From contig NZ_AUBI01000001.1 of NCBI RefSeq assembly GCF_000429165.1, forward strand, positions 62,001 to 126,000: a DNA stretch of 64,000 nucleotides, read 5' to 3'. The notes beneath the pieces were generated by a model. That model did no database searches. It worked only from the letters and a program-made list of their open reading frames with translations, and was not told the DNA's origin. Source of the DNA: Acetobacter nitrogenifigens DSM 23921 = NBRC 105050. Lineage in GTDB: Bacteria; Pseudomonadota; Alphaproteobacteria; Acetobacterales; Acetobacteraceae. This document shows positions 17,703 through 26,819 of the stretch, one piece after another (positions within the stretch are counted from its first letter, which is position 1; every line of letters starts with the position of its first letter). The translations under genes were made by a program, and so were the position numbers.

Positions 17703-18722
17703 TCAGCCTCCCGTTACGCTCATGTGCCGCGCCGGACCGGAGACTCCCCCCCCGCGCCTGCCGATCACGAAATCATGCCCTTTCGGCTTGTGCGACAGTG
17801 CGTCGTCAATCGTGGCCGCAATCTGGTCGTCTGAGCCGCCTTCCCGCAGCACCGCACGGAGATCGGCGCCATCTTCCTGCCCGAGGCACGTGTAAAGCCG
17901 TCCGGTGCAGGACAGCCGCACGCGATTGCAGCTTTCGCAGAAATTGTGACTGAGCGGCGTGATGAACCCAAGTTTCCGCCCTGTTTCAGCGACCCTGACA
18001 TAGCGGGCGGGGCCGCCGGTCCGGACGGTCAAAGGCTCCAGGGTCCAGCGTGTCGCCAGGTCGCGCCTGATATCGACGAGCGGCAGATACTGGCCCCGGC
18101 GGTCTTCGCCCGTGTCGCCCATCGGCATGGTCTCGATCAGGCACAAATCGGCGCCAATTTCCCCACACCAGCCGATAAGTCGATCGAATTCCCTATCGTT
18201 GACGTCAGCCATGGCCACTGTGTTGACTCGCACCGCAATGCCAGAGTCGAGCGCAGCCTGAATCCCGTCCAGCGTCTGGTGAAGCCGACCACGTCTCGTC
18301 ACAGCCGCAAAACGCTCCGGATCGAGCGTATCGAGACTGACGTTTACGCGCCTTATGCCCGCCTCATACAAAGCTTTTGCATGCTGCCTTAGCTGGCTGC
18401 CGTTGGTCGTGAGCGTCAATTCGTCGAGCCCTGGCGCGAAGGAATCTTGCGGGCGCAGCCATCGACCCAGACTCCGAATAAGCGTGTCTATATCGCGCCT
18501 TACAAGCGGCTCTCCGCCGGTGAGGCGAATACGGGTCACGCCGCGGCGGATGAACGCCGCGCACAAGCGCTCCATCTCGGCAAAGTCGAGGACGTCGGCG
18601 CGTGGAAGAAACTCCATATCCTCCGCCATGCAGTAGACGCACCGCATGTCGCATCGGTCCGTGACCGATACGCGAAGATAGGAGATCGCCCGACCGTGGC
18701 TGTCGATTAAACTGGACCGCAT
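17703..18722 (-). CDS. moaA: GTP 3',8-cyclase, molybdenum cofactor synthesis
   Basis: MoaA is a radical SAM enzyme that converts GTP to the cyclic precursor used by MoaC for molybdopterin. The SAM cluster motif is CDMRCVYC, followed by [11 protein letters not shown]; the second cluster cysteines are in [21 protein letters not shown], and the functional C-terminal Gly-Gly is present (SVTGG). ATG 18722 with GAGGA 4 bp upstream is preferred over an upstream GTG, giving 339 residues. An 8-base C/G run codes part of the C-terminal glycines (17746-17753). No other moa gene is in the window. Confidence 0.96.
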   Translation of the reverse strand: MRSSLIDSHGRAISYLRVSVTDRCDMRCVYCMAEDMEFLPRADVLDFAEMERLCAAFIRRGVTRIRLTGGEPLVRRDIDTLIRSLGRWLRPQDSFAPGLDELTLTTNGSQLRQHAKALYEAGIRRVNVSLDTLDPERFAAVTRRGRLHQTLDGIQAALDSGIAVRVNTVAMADVNDREFDRLIGWCGEIGADLCLIETMPMGDTGEDRRGQYLPLVDIRRDLATRWTLEPLTVRTGGPARYVRVAETGRKLGFITPLSHNFCESCNRVRLSCTGRLYTCLGQEDGADLRAVLREGGSDDQIAATIDDALSHKPKGHDFVIGRRGGGVSGPARHMSVTGG

Positions 18723-18953
18723 TTGTCCTCGATATACGCCCGAACTGGCCACGAGGTGAAGTTACAGTCCTGACAAATTCGCATCCGTCAGGATGCCTGC
18801 CATGCAGCGGACGCCGCGCCTCACAGCGGGACGGGCAGAGGATGGGGAACTCAGCGACGAAAAACGTTGAACCGCACCTTCAGACGGAAGTGGGCGCTGG
18901 AGCCGGTCTAGCTGGGTGAGGAACAGCCGAGGGCTGAAACCGCCGATTCGGAA

Positions 18954-19139
18954 TCAGACCTCGATGCTGAGCGTCACGATGGACGCGTCGAGCGCCACCT
19001 TGCCCATATGTTCGAAATTGACAGTTACGCGCCGCCCTATCGCAGACTGGACCTGCCCCAAACCCCATTCGGGGTGGTCCGGATGCGTCACCCATTGGCC
19101 GGGCTCAAGAAATGACCGGAACGCGTCCTCGTTCTGCAC
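18954..19139 (-). CDS. DUF3553 small protein
   Basis: A 61-residue protein with the DUF3553 pattern WVTHPDHPEWGLGQVQS, then VTVNFEHMGKV, a small beta-barrel-like domain resembling the CarD/UvrD-tail type. Its function is unknown; related domains bind RNA polymerase or helicases, so a nucleic-acid role is possible. It lies downstream of the phosphomannomutase gene on the same strand but beyond a hairpin. Confidence 0.75.
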   Translation of the reverse strand: MQNEDAFRSFLEPGQWVTHPDHPEWGLGQVQSAIGRRVTVNFEHMGKVALDASIVTLSIEV

Positions 19140-19166
19140 GGGCTGCCTCCCGGATCGATAACCGCA

Positions 19167-19191
19167 ATAACCCGGCGCGAAGCCGGGTTAT
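19167..19191 (-). terminator. Terminator-like hairpin after pgm/manB
   Basis: ATAACCCGGC and GCCGGGTTAT are perfect 10-bp arms with a 5-nt loop, 16 bp beyond the phosphomannomutase/phosphoglucomutase stop. The T-run downstream is poor. Confidence 0.6.
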
Positions 19192-19206
19192 CGGAGTAGT
19201 GGCCGG

Positions 19207-20616
19207 TCAGTGACCGGCATTTTCACCGGAGAAATCCGGCTTTTCCAGCCCGGATTGCTCAAGCTGGCGCGAAATCGCGTCCTTTAATGCCTCAAGCCCT
19301 GCGTCGCTCTTGCCTTCGGCGCGCGCGACCAGAACGGCCTGCGTGTTTGAAGCACGCAGGAGCCACCAGCCGTCTTCCGTGTTGACGCGAACGCCGTCGA
19401 TCTCGGAAACGTCGGCGCCTTCGGTGCGGAGGCGTTCGGCGACTTCCTCGATCACCTTGAACTTGCGCAGATCGTCACAGTCGAAACGGATCTCCGGGGT
19501 GGAGATCGTCTTTGGCAAGGACTCCCGCACAGCAGAGAGCGGCGTATCGAGGCGTGCGACGATGCCGAGCACGCGAATGGCCGCATAGATCGCGTCATCG
19601 AAACCATACCACTTGTCGGCGAAGAAGATGTGTCCGGACATCTCGCCCGCCAGAGGCGATTTGGTCTCCGCCATCTTGGACTTGATCAGAGAATGGCCGG
19701 TCTTCCACATCAACGGCGCGCCGCCAGCCTTGGTGACTTCGTCGAATAGAACCTGACTTGCCTTCACGTCAGCGATGATCGTCGCTGACGGATGGGTCTT
19801 CAGCACGTCGCGGGCGAGCAGGACCAGAATCTGGTCGCCCCAGAGAATCTCGCCTTTATCGTCGACAAGTCCAATGCGGTCGGCGTCCCCGTCGAACGCG
19901 ATGCCGGCGTCCGCCTTCACTTCACGAACCTTGTCTATGAGCTGTTCGAGATTCTTGGCGACGGTCGGATCCGGGTGATGAGCCGGGAAATTACCGTCCA
20001 CTTCGCCGTTCAGCACGATGTGCTCGCCCGGAAGCTTCTCAAGCAGTTTCTTCAGCACGTCGCCAGCGGCGCTGTTGCCGTTATCCCAGACGACCTTCAG
20101 CTTTCGCTCGCCACCGTCCCAGTCCTTCATCAGGCGCGTAATGTATTCGTCGCTGATGTCGACCGTCGTGACCGTGCCTTCTGCATCCGGAACCACGTCG
20201 CCCGCGTCAGACAGACGGCCGAGTTCCTTGATCTGGTCGCCAAAGAACGGCTTGCCCGCGAACATCATCTTGAAGCCGTTGTAGTTCGGCGGATTGTGGC
20301 TGCCGGTCACCATGATGGCGCCGTCGGCCTTGAATGTAACGGACCCGTAGTAAAGCATTGGCGTCGGTCCACACCCAACGCGCGTAACATCGGCGCCAGA
20401 GGCGACGGCCCCTTTGACCAGGGCGGCCTCCAGTTCCGGCGACGACAGACGGCCATCATAGCCGATGACGATCTTCTTCCCGCCGTTGCGGATAACCATG
20501 CTGGCGAACGTGCGGCCGATGGCGTACGCGTCTTCCGGCTTCAGCGTCGTGCCGACGATGCCGCGAATATCGTATTCGCGAAGGCTCGTCGCGTCGAACG
20601 TGTGGCGAAAAGTCAT
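19207..20616 (-). CDS. Phosphomannomutase/phosphoglucomutase
   Basis: A 469-residue alpha-D-phosphohexomutase of the AlgC/ManB type, interconverting hexose-1- and -6-phosphates for nucleotide-sugar synthesis. The phosphoserine loop is VTGSHNPPNYNGFK, the metal loop is AFDGDADRIG, the sugar loop is GEMSGHIFF, and a C-terminal phosphate loop RASNTQAVLVARAEG is present. The ATG overlaps the galU stop by one base (TGATG). With galU it forms an operon that makes UDP-glucose and possibly mannose-1-phosphate, precursors for the exopolysaccharide locus at 36-47 kb. Confidence 0.93.
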   Translation of the reverse strand: MTFRHTFDATSLREYDIRGIVGTTLKPEDAYAIGRTFASMVIRNGGKKIVIGYDGRLSSPELEAALVKGAVASGADVTRVGCGPTPMLYYGSVTFKADGAIMVTGSHNPPNYNGFKMMFAGKPFFGDQIKELGRLSDAGDVVPDAEGTVTTVDISDEYITRLMKDWDGGERKLKVVWDNGNSAAGDVLKKLLEKLPGEHIVLNGEVDGNFPAHHPDPTVAKNLEQLIDKVREVKADAGIAFDGDADRIGLVDDKGEILWGDQILVLLARDVLKTHPSATIIADVKASQVLFDEVTKAGGAPLMWKTGHSLIKSKMAETKSPLAGEMSGHIFFADKWYGFDDAIYAAIRVLGIVARLDTPLSAVRESLPKTISTPEIRFDCDDLRKFKVIEEVAERLRTEGADVSEIDGVRVNTEDGWWLLRASNTQAVLVARAEGKSDAGLEALKDAISRQLEQSGLEKPDFSGENAGH

Positions 20617-21494
20617 CAAACAGCTCCAGTGTAGGTCTTCAGGAAGCCGCGCACATCGTCGGCCAGATCAGGACGTTCCAGCGCGAACGCGATCTGAGCT
20701 TCAAGGAAGCCGATCTTGTTGCCGCAATCGAACCGCTTGCCTTCGTAACGAAGGCCATGGAAGGGCGTTTTTCCAATGGTTTTCGCCATGGCGTCAGTCA
20801 GCTGCACTTCCCCGCCCGCGCCTTTTTCAAGCAGGGCCAGGAACGGCATGATTTCGGGCGTCAAAACGTAACGGCCAATGATGGAGAGATTGGACGGCGC
20901 TTCTTCCGGCTTCGGCTTCTCGACAAGGCCGGCGATCTCGACAAGTTTTCCGTCATCGGCGCCCGGCTTGAGGATGCCGTAACGGTTCGTGTGCTCGCGC
21001 GGCACTTCCTCGACAGCGACAACGCTGCCGCCCGTCTGGTAATACGTGTCCGCCAGTTGCTTCAGGCATGACACGTCCGACTGCACAATGTCGTCGGGAA
21101 GCAGGATCGCGAACGGATCGTCGCCAATGAAGCTCCGCGCGCACCAGATCGCATGGCCGAGGCCCAGGGGTTCCTGCTGACGCACGGCGACCAGCGAGCC
21201 GGCTTCGATGCTGCTGGGCTTGAGAGCGTCCAGCGCCTCGACCTTGTTCCGCTCGCGCAGCGTCACTTCCAGCTCGAATGCGACGTCGAAATAGTCGATA
21301 AGAGAATCTTTGCCTCGCCCTGTAATGAGACAAAATTCTTCAATTCCCGCCGCACGCGCTTCATCAATTGCGTACTGAATGAGGGGCTTGTCGACGACTG
21401 GCAGCATTTCTTTCGGCATCGCCTTGGTCGCCGGAAGGAACCGGGTTCCAAGACCGGCGACTGGCAGCACAGCTTTACGCAATGGCTTCGTCAC
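20616..21494 (-). CDS. galU: UTP-glucose-1-phosphate uridylyltransferase
   Basis: GalU makes UDP-glucose from UTP and glucose-1-phosphate. The protein has 292 residues with the nucleotidyltransferase start RKAVLPVAGLGTRFLPATKA, the MLPVVDKPLIQYAIDEA motif, the VEKPKPEEAPS segment and FDCGNKIGFLEA near the end. It is coupled to the downstream phosphomannomutase gene. Its UDP-glucose product would feed cellulose/acetan-like polymers and lipopolysaccharide. Confidence 0.96.
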   Translation of the reverse strand: MTKPLRKAVLPVAGLGTRFLPATKAMPKEMLPVVDKPLIQYAIDEARAAGIEEFCLITGRGKDSLIDYFDVAFELEVTLRERNKVEALDALKPSSIEAGSLVAVRQQEPLGLGHAIWCARSFIGDDPFAILLPDDIVQSDVSCLKQLADTYYQTGGSVVAVEEVPREHTNRYGILKPGADDGKLVEIAGLVEKPKPEEAPSNLSIIGRYVLTPEIMPFLALLEKGAGGEVQLTDAMAKTIGKTPFHGLRYEGKRFDCGNKIGFLEAQIAFALERPDLADDVRGFLKTYTGAV

Positions 21495-21710
21495 GAATGA
21501 GCACCTTATATCAATGGGCGGACGAGCCGGGCGGCGATGAACATCAGCGCGCCGGCATGCGACGTACTGTAAGGCGGGATCGCAGTCGGTTGCCAGCCTT
21601 CAAAAGGATTAAAAAATCAGAAAACATCTCTGTTCTGAGGCCTTAAACGCCACATTCGCGCCTTAATTTCGAAACCGAAGCAAATCACTGGAATAATACG
21701 AACGCGCGCG

Positions 21711-21732
21711 GGCCGCCCTTTGCAGGGCGGCC
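21711..21732. terminator. GC-rich hairpin upstream of galU
   Basis: GGCCGCCCT (21711-21719) and AGGGCGGCC (21724-21732) form a perfect 9-bp stem with a 4-nt loop. It stands between tRNA-Leu and galU. No T-run follows on the minus strand; on the plus strand AT-rich DNA follows at about 15 bp. Confidence 0.45.
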
Positions 21733-21750
21733 GCTTCGCAAACAAATTTT

Positions 21751-21775
21751 AAATTTAAAAGTCCCGACATTCGGG
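21751..21775 (-). terminator. Intrinsic terminator of tRNA-Leu(GAG)
   Basis: On the minus strand CCCGA, a 3-nt loop and TCGGG are followed by ACTTTTAAATTT, immediately after the tRNA 3' end. Confidence 0.65.
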
Positions 21776-21779
21776 AGTT

Positions 21780-21865
21780 TGGTGCGGCCGAGAAGACTCG
21801 AACTTCCACAGGGTTTCCCCCACAAGCACCTCAAGCTTGCGCGTCTACCATTCCGCCACGGCCGC
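21780..21865 (-). tRNA. tRNA-Leu (anticodon GAG)
   Basis: An 86-nt cloverleaf with encoded CCA. The acceptor stem GCGGCCG pairs with CGGCCGC, the anticodon stem CAAGC/GCTTG encloses TTGAGGT (GAG), there is a long variable arm, and the T-arm carries GTTCGAGTC. The class II long variable arm and A discriminator fit leucine. Confidence 0.95.
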
Positions 21866-21921
21866 AGCGTGACTTCCGGCTCCGTTTGTTGGATACCGGG
21901 GAGTGGAGGCGCGTATAACCG

Positions 21922-22659
21922 ATGCTCGATCAGCCTGCAATGACCCCCGAACCGATTCTTGTCGAAGACGGCGAAGAATTATCCCCGACACCGGAAGCGG
22001 CGGCGGCAAGACCGGTGGAATGGGAAATCTCCTCCGACCCCGTCGCCTATCCTGACGCCATAGCGTCGATGTCTGAAACCGTGGCTGCGATACGCGGGCG
22101 CGGCGCGTCGGAACGCATCTGGCTACTTGAGCATCCGTCCCTGTTCACCGCAGGGACCTCCGCACGTGACGCCGACCTTTTTAATCCAAGAGGATTTCCG
22201 ACCTACCCCGCAGGACGCGGCGGCCAGTGGACCTATCATGGCCCCGGTCAACGCGTGGCGTATCTCATGCTGGATCTTGCTCGACCGCATGGCCCTGTCC
22301 CGCCGCGCGACCTGCGTGCCTATGTGCACGCTCTGGAAGGATGGCTGATCGCGACCCTGGGACGATTCGGCGTTAAAGGCGAAACACGGGACGATCGCGT
22401 CGGCGTTTGGGTCGTCGATTCGAAAACGGGCCACGAATCCAAGATCGCCGCTTTGGGCGTCCGCGTGACCCGATGGGTGAGCTGGCACGGCGTTTCACTG
22501 AACGTGGCGCCCGATCTGTCGGCGTTCGAGGGGATCGTGCCGTGCGGCATCCGCGAACACGGCGTGACCAGCCTCAAGGACCTAGGCGTGGACGTCGATA
22601 TGGCGACCGTGGACGCTGCGCTGCGTGATGAGTGGGAACGGGCGATGGGCGTCATCTAA
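21922..22659 (+). CDS. lipB: Lipoyl(octanoyl) transferase
   Basis: LipB moves the octanoyl group from acyl carrier protein to lipoyl domains of 2-oxoacid dehydrogenases. The 245-residue protein has the signature GRGGQWTYHGPGQRVAYLML. The catalytic Lys is in SKIAALGVR and the catalytic Cys is C208 in IVPCGIREHGVTSL. The N-terminal 30 residues form an extension of low complexity. It is divergent from tRNA-Leu and convergent with serC. No lipA is in the window. Confidence 0.96.
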   Translation: MLDQPAMTPEPILVEDGEELSPTPEAAAARPVEWEISSDPVAYPDAIASMSETVAAIRGRGASERIWLLEHPSLFTAGTSARDADLFNPRGFPTYPAGRGGQWTYHGPGQRVAYLMLDLARPHGPVPPRDLRAYVHALEGWLIATLGRFGVKGETRDDRVGVWVVDSKTGHESKIAALGVRVTRWVSWHGVSLNVAPDLSAFEGIVPCGIREHGVTSLKDLGVDVDMATVDAALRDEWERAMGVI

Positions 22660-22849
22660 AGCGGAGGGCGCGTCGATTGCCGAGCGCCCTGCCCGCGTTG
22701 ACGCTCAACTTAAAAAATACCTTAAAATCAGTATGTTGCCAGATTATTCTAAAAAATGACGAGAGCCGCGTCCGATGGGCACGGTTTTCCTATGCCCAAC
22801 GTAACGCTCACGCCCGCAACAAATTATAAATTTTAAAATCAGCGCCTTG

Positions 22850-24040
22850 TCATGAATATTTCACCCTGACTTCCCGTTCAGCCCAGTCGAGCCACGGGAT
22901 CAACGCAGCGATATCCGCCGTCTCGATCGTCGCGCCACCCCAGATACGCAACCCCAGCGGAGCGTCGCGGTAACTGGCGATGTCGAGCGCCGCCTGCTCC
23001 TTCGTTAGCAACCCGGCGATGTCCTTCGCCGCACGGGCCTGCGTCTCCGCGTCCAGCGCTAGAAACCAAGGCGCTGTAATGCGGAGACAAATCGACGTGC
23101 TGGATCGCTGGTCAGGGTTTTCGGCCAGAAAACTTGCCCAGTCCGATTGCACTTCCCACTCAGCGAGAACCGCAAGATTGGCCCGGCTGCGCGCGATCAG
23201 GCCCGGCAGGCCGCCGACGCTTTCGGCCCATTTCAGGCTGTCCACCGCGTCTTCGACGCAGAGCATCGACGGGGTGTTGATCGTGTCGCCCTTGAAGATT
23301 CCTTCGATCAGCTTGCCCTTGGAGGTCAGGCGGAAAACCTTTGGCAGAGGACGCGGCGCTGGTCCGCCTTCCAGCCGGGCCACCGCACGCGGCGAGAGAG
23401 CCAGCATCCCATGCGCAGCCTCCCCGCCCAGCGCCTTCTGCCATGACCATGTCACGACATCGAGCTTCTCCCATGGAAGCTCCATGGCGAACGCCGCAGA
23501 CGTCGCGTCGCAAATCACCAATCCATCGCGCTCGACCGGAATGGCGTCGCCATTTGGGAAACAGACCCCCGACGTCGTCCCGTTCCATGCCAACACCACG
23601 TCACGAGACCAGTCGACGGCGGCGAGATCGGGCAGACGGCCATACTCGGCGGTAAGCACCCGGGCATCCAGCCCGAGTTGGGAGACGATGTCGTTAGCCC
23701 ACGTCGCCGAAAAGCTCTCGAACGCCAATACGTCCACCGGGCGCGCGCCAAGCAGCGACCAGAGCGCCATCTCCACAGCTCCCGTATCAGAGCCCGGAAC
23801 GACTCCCAACCGCCAATCGGCAGGCATGCCGAGAATCGCGGCCGAACGGTCGATCACTTCCGCGATCCGCGCCCGTCCTTCCGGCGCGCGATGGGATCGG
23901 CCAAGCAGCGCGCCCGACAGGGCGTCGAGCGACCAGCCCGGACGCTTTGCGCACGGCCCAGACGAGAAACGCGGATTCGCTGGTCGCGCTCCCGGCTTGC
24001 AGTTGGGAAGCAGCGCAGCGTCGGCGGTCTCGGTCATCAT
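22850..24040 (-). CDS. serC: Phosphoserine aminotransferase
   Basis: SerC converts 3-phosphohydroxypyruvate to phosphoserine with glutamate (serine synthesis; also used in pyridoxal synthesis). The protein begins MMTETADAALLPNCKPGARP. It has the NPRFSSGPCAKRPGW motif of the alphaproteobacterial SerC type, LGVVPGSDTGAVEMALWSLL, and the PLP lysine in WSWQKALGGEAAHG. Either of two adjacent ATGs (24040, 24037) could be the start; an in-frame reading from 24085 overlaps the tRNA and is rejected. Length is about 396 residues. No serA is adjacent. Confidence 0.92.
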   Translation of the reverse strand: MMTETADAALLPNCKPGARPANPRFSSGPCAKRPGWSLDALSGALLGRSHRAPEGRARIAEVIDRSAAILGMPADWRLGVVPGSDTGAVEMALWSLLGARPVDVLAFESFSATWANDIVSQLGLDARVLTAEYGRLPDLAAVDWSRDVVLAWNGTTSGVCFPNGDAIPVERDGLVICDATSAAFAMELPWEKLDVVTWSWQKALGGEAAHGMLALSPRAVARLEGGPAPRPLPKVFRLTSKGKLIEGIFKGDTINTPSMLCVEDAVDSLKWAESVGGLPGLIARSRANLAVLAEWEVQSDWASFLAENPDQRSSTSICLRITAPWFLALDAETQARAAKDIAGLLTKEQAALDIASYRDAPLGLRIWGGATIETADIAALIPWLDWAEREVRVKYS

Positions 24041-24055
24041 TTTTTCCAGATTATC

Positions 24056-24139
24056 TGGTGCGAGAGGGGGGACTCGAACCCCCATGCCTTGCGGCGGTCG
24101 ATTTTGAGCCGACTACGTCTACCGTTCCGTCACTCTCGC
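24056..24139 (-). tRNA. tRNA-Leu (anticodon CAA)
   Basis: An 84-nt class II tRNA with encoded CCA. Acceptor GCGAGAG/CTCTCGC, anticodon stem GTCGG/TCGAC around CTCAAAA (CAA), long variable arm, T-arm with GTTCGAGTC. It lies 15 bp upstream of the serC start on the same strand. Confidence 0.95.
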
Positions 24140-24213
24140 AGCGAGGGTTTCTGTATCAGCAACCGGCGCGTCGCGAAAGATGCGACGACGCCTTCTCTGC
24201 ATCGAGCGGCTGA

Positions 24214-25140
24214 TCAGTCGAGCTCAAGCCCAAGCATCAGGGCGATATTCTGAATGGCGGCCCCGGATGCGCCCTTGCCGAGATTGTCGAGGCGCGCGGT
24301 GAGAACCGCCTGACGGTGCTCATCGTTCGCGTGAACACGCAATTCCATGCCGTCTGCACCAGCCAGTGTTTCGCCAACCAGCGCGCCTTCGGGCGCGGCG
24401 ACTGTGACGTAGTGCGCACCCTCGTAGTAACGAGCGAGAATGTCGCGCAGCCCCTCTCCGGTCGCGCCCGAAGCGAGATCTGAAAGATGCAGGGGAATCG
24501 ACACGATCATGCCTTGCGGAAAGTGCCCGACCGACGGAGCGAAAAGCGGACGTCGCGCCAAACGCGCGTGACGCTCGATCTCGGGCACATGCTTGTGCGT
24601 CAGACCCAGCCCGTAAAGCTCGAACGCCGGGCCGCCGTCTCGCTCATGGGCCTCGATCATCGAGCGACCGCCGCCGCTATAGCCGCTGACCGCGTTGATC
24701 GACACCGGATACGCAGCATCGAGCGCCCCGGCTTCGACCAGAGGCCTTAGAAGCGCGATTGCTCCGGTTGGATAACAGCCGGGATTCGAGACGAAGCTCG
24801 CCTCCCGAATCCGCCCGGCCTGCAGGCGATCGAGTTCAGGAAAACCGTAGGTCCACCCGTCCGCGACGCGGAAGGCGGTGCTGGCGTCAAGAATCTTCGG
24901 CGCCTGTCCGGTCGTCGCCAGTTCTCCGACCATCGCGACGGCCTCCCGTGACGCGGCGTCCGGCAGGCACAACACCACAAGATCGGCTTGCGCCATGGCC
25001 TCGGAGCGAGCGGCAGGATCCTTACGGCGAGACGGATCGATGGAGTGCAGGCGAACAGGAAGAGCGCGCAGGCGTTCGCGGATGCCAAGCCCGGTCGTTC
25101 CCGCTTCTCCGTCGATAAACACGACAGGCCGCTGTTCCAT
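24214..25140 (-). CDS. argC: N-acetyl-gamma-glutamyl-phosphate reductase, class 2 (short form)
   Basis: ArgC reduces N-acetylglutamyl phosphate to the semialdehyde in arginine synthesis. This is the short alphaproteobacterial class of 308 residues, starting [20 protein letters not shown] with a NADP-binding loop. The catalytic Cys is in [14 protein letters not shown], and [10 protein letters not shown] is conserved. The C-terminal [20 protein letters not shown] is diagnostic. It is a single gene, not in an arg operon here. Confidence 0.95.
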   Translation of the reverse strand: MEQRPVVFIDGEAGTTGLGIRERLRALPVRLHSIDPSRRKDPAARSEAMAQADLVVLCLPDAASREAVAMVGELATTGQAPKILDASTAFRVADGWTYGFPELDRLQAGRIREASFVSNPGCYPTGAIALLRPLVEAGALDAAYPVSINAVSGYSGGGRSMIEAHERDGGPAFELYGLGLTHKHVPEIERHARLARRPLFAPSVGHFPQGMIVSIPLHLSDLASGATGEGLRDILARYYEGAHYVTVAAPEGALVGETLAGADGMELRVHANDEHRQAVLTARLDNLGKGASGAAIQNIALMLGLELD

Positions 25141-25287
25141 CTACCCTCTCCCGTAAAAACCTGAGCGTGTATTTATCTGACAGGTGTTCATGAAGCCAGC
25201 GCCTTGACTGCGCCAGACTGTTCTCCCGTTCGAATTCGTAACGTCTTGCGTGGCGTCCAACCGCCCGGCACCATAAGATAAGTCGCC

Positions 25288-26718
25288 ATGCGCGCCACTT
25301 TCGCGCACGCTCGACCCCGCAACGATACGGAGCGACCTCGCGTGCAGACAGCGACCACGCAAGCAGCCAGAGATAACAAGGCGTCTTCCGGCGCGTCCGA
25401 ACTGAAAACGCGCCACATTTCCATGATCGCCTTTGGCGGCGTGATCGGCGCTGGGCTGTTCGTCGGCAGCAGCGCCGCCATAGCAGGAGCAGGACCCGGC
25501 GTTTTGCTGACCTTCGCCTTCACCGGCGCGCTGGTGGTCACGGTCATGCGGATGCTCGGTGAAATGCTGCTCGCACGGCCGGGGCTGGGCTCATTCGTCG
25601 ACTACATCCGTGCGGGCTGCGGCGACGCCGCCGGTTTTGTATCTGGCTGGCTTTACTGGGGCTTTTGGGTGGTGACCGTGGGCAGCGAAGCCATCGCGGG
25701 GGCGATCCTGCTTCAGGACTGGATCGGCCTGCCCGTCTGGTTGATGGCGACGGCGCTGGTCGCAAGCGTTGCGCTTATCAACCAGACTGCAGTCGGAGTT
25801 TTCGGCGAGTTCGAGTTCTGGCTGTCGTTGATCAAGATCGCCTGCATCGTCGTGTTCAGCGTTCTCGGGGCGTCATACCTGTTCGGCCTGCTCGGCGGTC
25901 ATCCTGCTCCGGTGGCGACCCTCCTTGGTCACGGCGGTTTCTTGCCGCATGGCATGGGGGCGTTGCTGGCAGTGCTGCCGACGGTGCTGTTCTCCATGGT
26001 CGGCTCCGAGATCGCGACCGTCGCAGCGGCGGAATCTCATGACGCGCCGCGCAATCTGTCGCGTGTGACGCGGACGATTGGCACGCGGATCACGCTCTTT
26101 TACGTCGTCTCGGTGTCGCTAATCCTTTGTATCAAGCCGTGGAGCGACATCCATCCCGGGCAGTCTCCGTTCGTGCTGGCAATGGACGTGATGGGCGTGC
26201 CCGGCGCAGCATTCGCGATAAGGCTCGTCGTGTTGAGCGCCGTCCTGTCTTGCCTGAATTCAGCGATGTTCGTCACGGCGCGAACTCTGCGTGGTCTGGC
26301 GCTGCGCGGCGAAGCCCCACGTACGCTCGGAAGCCTCTCGTCCGCCGGCGCGCCGCAGGCTGCCGTGCTGGCGTGCAGCGTGTTTGGCCTGCTTGCGGCC
26401 TTCTCGTCCATTCTTGCTCCCGGCACGGTCTTCGCATTTCTGCTCGGTGCGACCGGCGCGGTGATGCTGTTCATTTACCTTCTGATCGTCGTCGCGCATC
26501 TGCGGATGCGCGAACGCGCCGGGTCACGCTGGGGTTACAGCGCAATCCCGCTGTTTCCTGCGGTCAACTATGCGGCCATCGTCGCCATTGCGTCAGTCAC
26601 GATAACGATGCTGGCCGACCCTGCGCAGCGCCCTACTGTGCTGGCAAGTCTGGGTTCCGCGCTGGCGGCGTTTCTTGCCTATCATTTCTACTTCGCGGCG
26701 CAGAGAGGAAGACGTTAA
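25288..26718 (+). CDS. Amino acid permease, APC family (GabP/AnsP/ProY type)
   Basis: A 476-residue inner-membrane transporter with about 12 hydrophobic segments. The family start ELKTRHISMIAFGGVIGAGLF comes after a 45-residue polar N-terminus. The glycine-rich first helix, GSEAIAGAILL, and the conserved SEIATVAAAESHDAPRNL motif after helix 6 place it with amino acid-proton symporters of the gamma-aminobutyrate/asparagine/proline group. The exact substrate cannot be told. It is followed at about 100 bp by mazG, which is not functionally related. Confidence 0.9.
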   Translation: MRATFAHARPRNDTERPRVQTATTQAARDNKASSGASELKTRHISMIAFGGVIGAGLFVGSSAAIAGAGPGVLLTFAFTGALVVTVMRMLGEMLLARPGLGSFVDYIRAGCGDAAGFVSGWLYWGFWVVTVGSEAIAGAILLQDWIGLPVWLMATALVASVALINQTAVGVFGEFEFWLSLIKIACIVVFSVLGASYLFGLLGGHPAPVATLLGHGGFLPHGMGALLAVLPTVLFSMVGSEIATVAAAESHDAPRNLSRVTRTIGTRITLFYVVSVSLILCIKPWSDIHPGQSPFVLAMDVMGVPGAAFAIRLVVLSAVLSCLNSAMFVTARTLRGLALRGEAPRTLGSLSSAGAPQAAVLACSVFGLLAAFSSILAPGTVFAFLLGATGAVMLFIYLLIVVAHLRMRERAGSRWGYSAIPLFPAVNYAAIVAIASVTITMLADPAQRPTVLASLGSALAAFLAYHFYFAAQRGRR

Positions 26719-26819
26719 GAATCGTCACATCGGGACCGCTGCGCATGTCGGTCTTCTCATGCGCCATGCCCGGCGGCTATTGCATGAAACATCATCATCT
26801 CGCGCAGGATCGTTTGCCG

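Noticed and set aside
19792-20634. 280-codon plus-strand frame opposite the phosphomannomutase gene
   Set aside because: The minus strand has all catalytic loops of a mutase; the plus frame has none.
24041-24085. Upstream serC start
   Set aside because: The first 15 residues would be translated from tRNA-Leu sequence.
22980-24107. 375-codon plus-strand frame opposite serC
   Set aside because: Shadow of serC; Ser/Arg-rich, no motif, and it runs into the tRNA.
26127-26819. Long N-terminal extension of mazG
   Set aside because: It lies within the permease gene in another frame and is Arg-rich shadow; homologues begin near MTNSPLTR.
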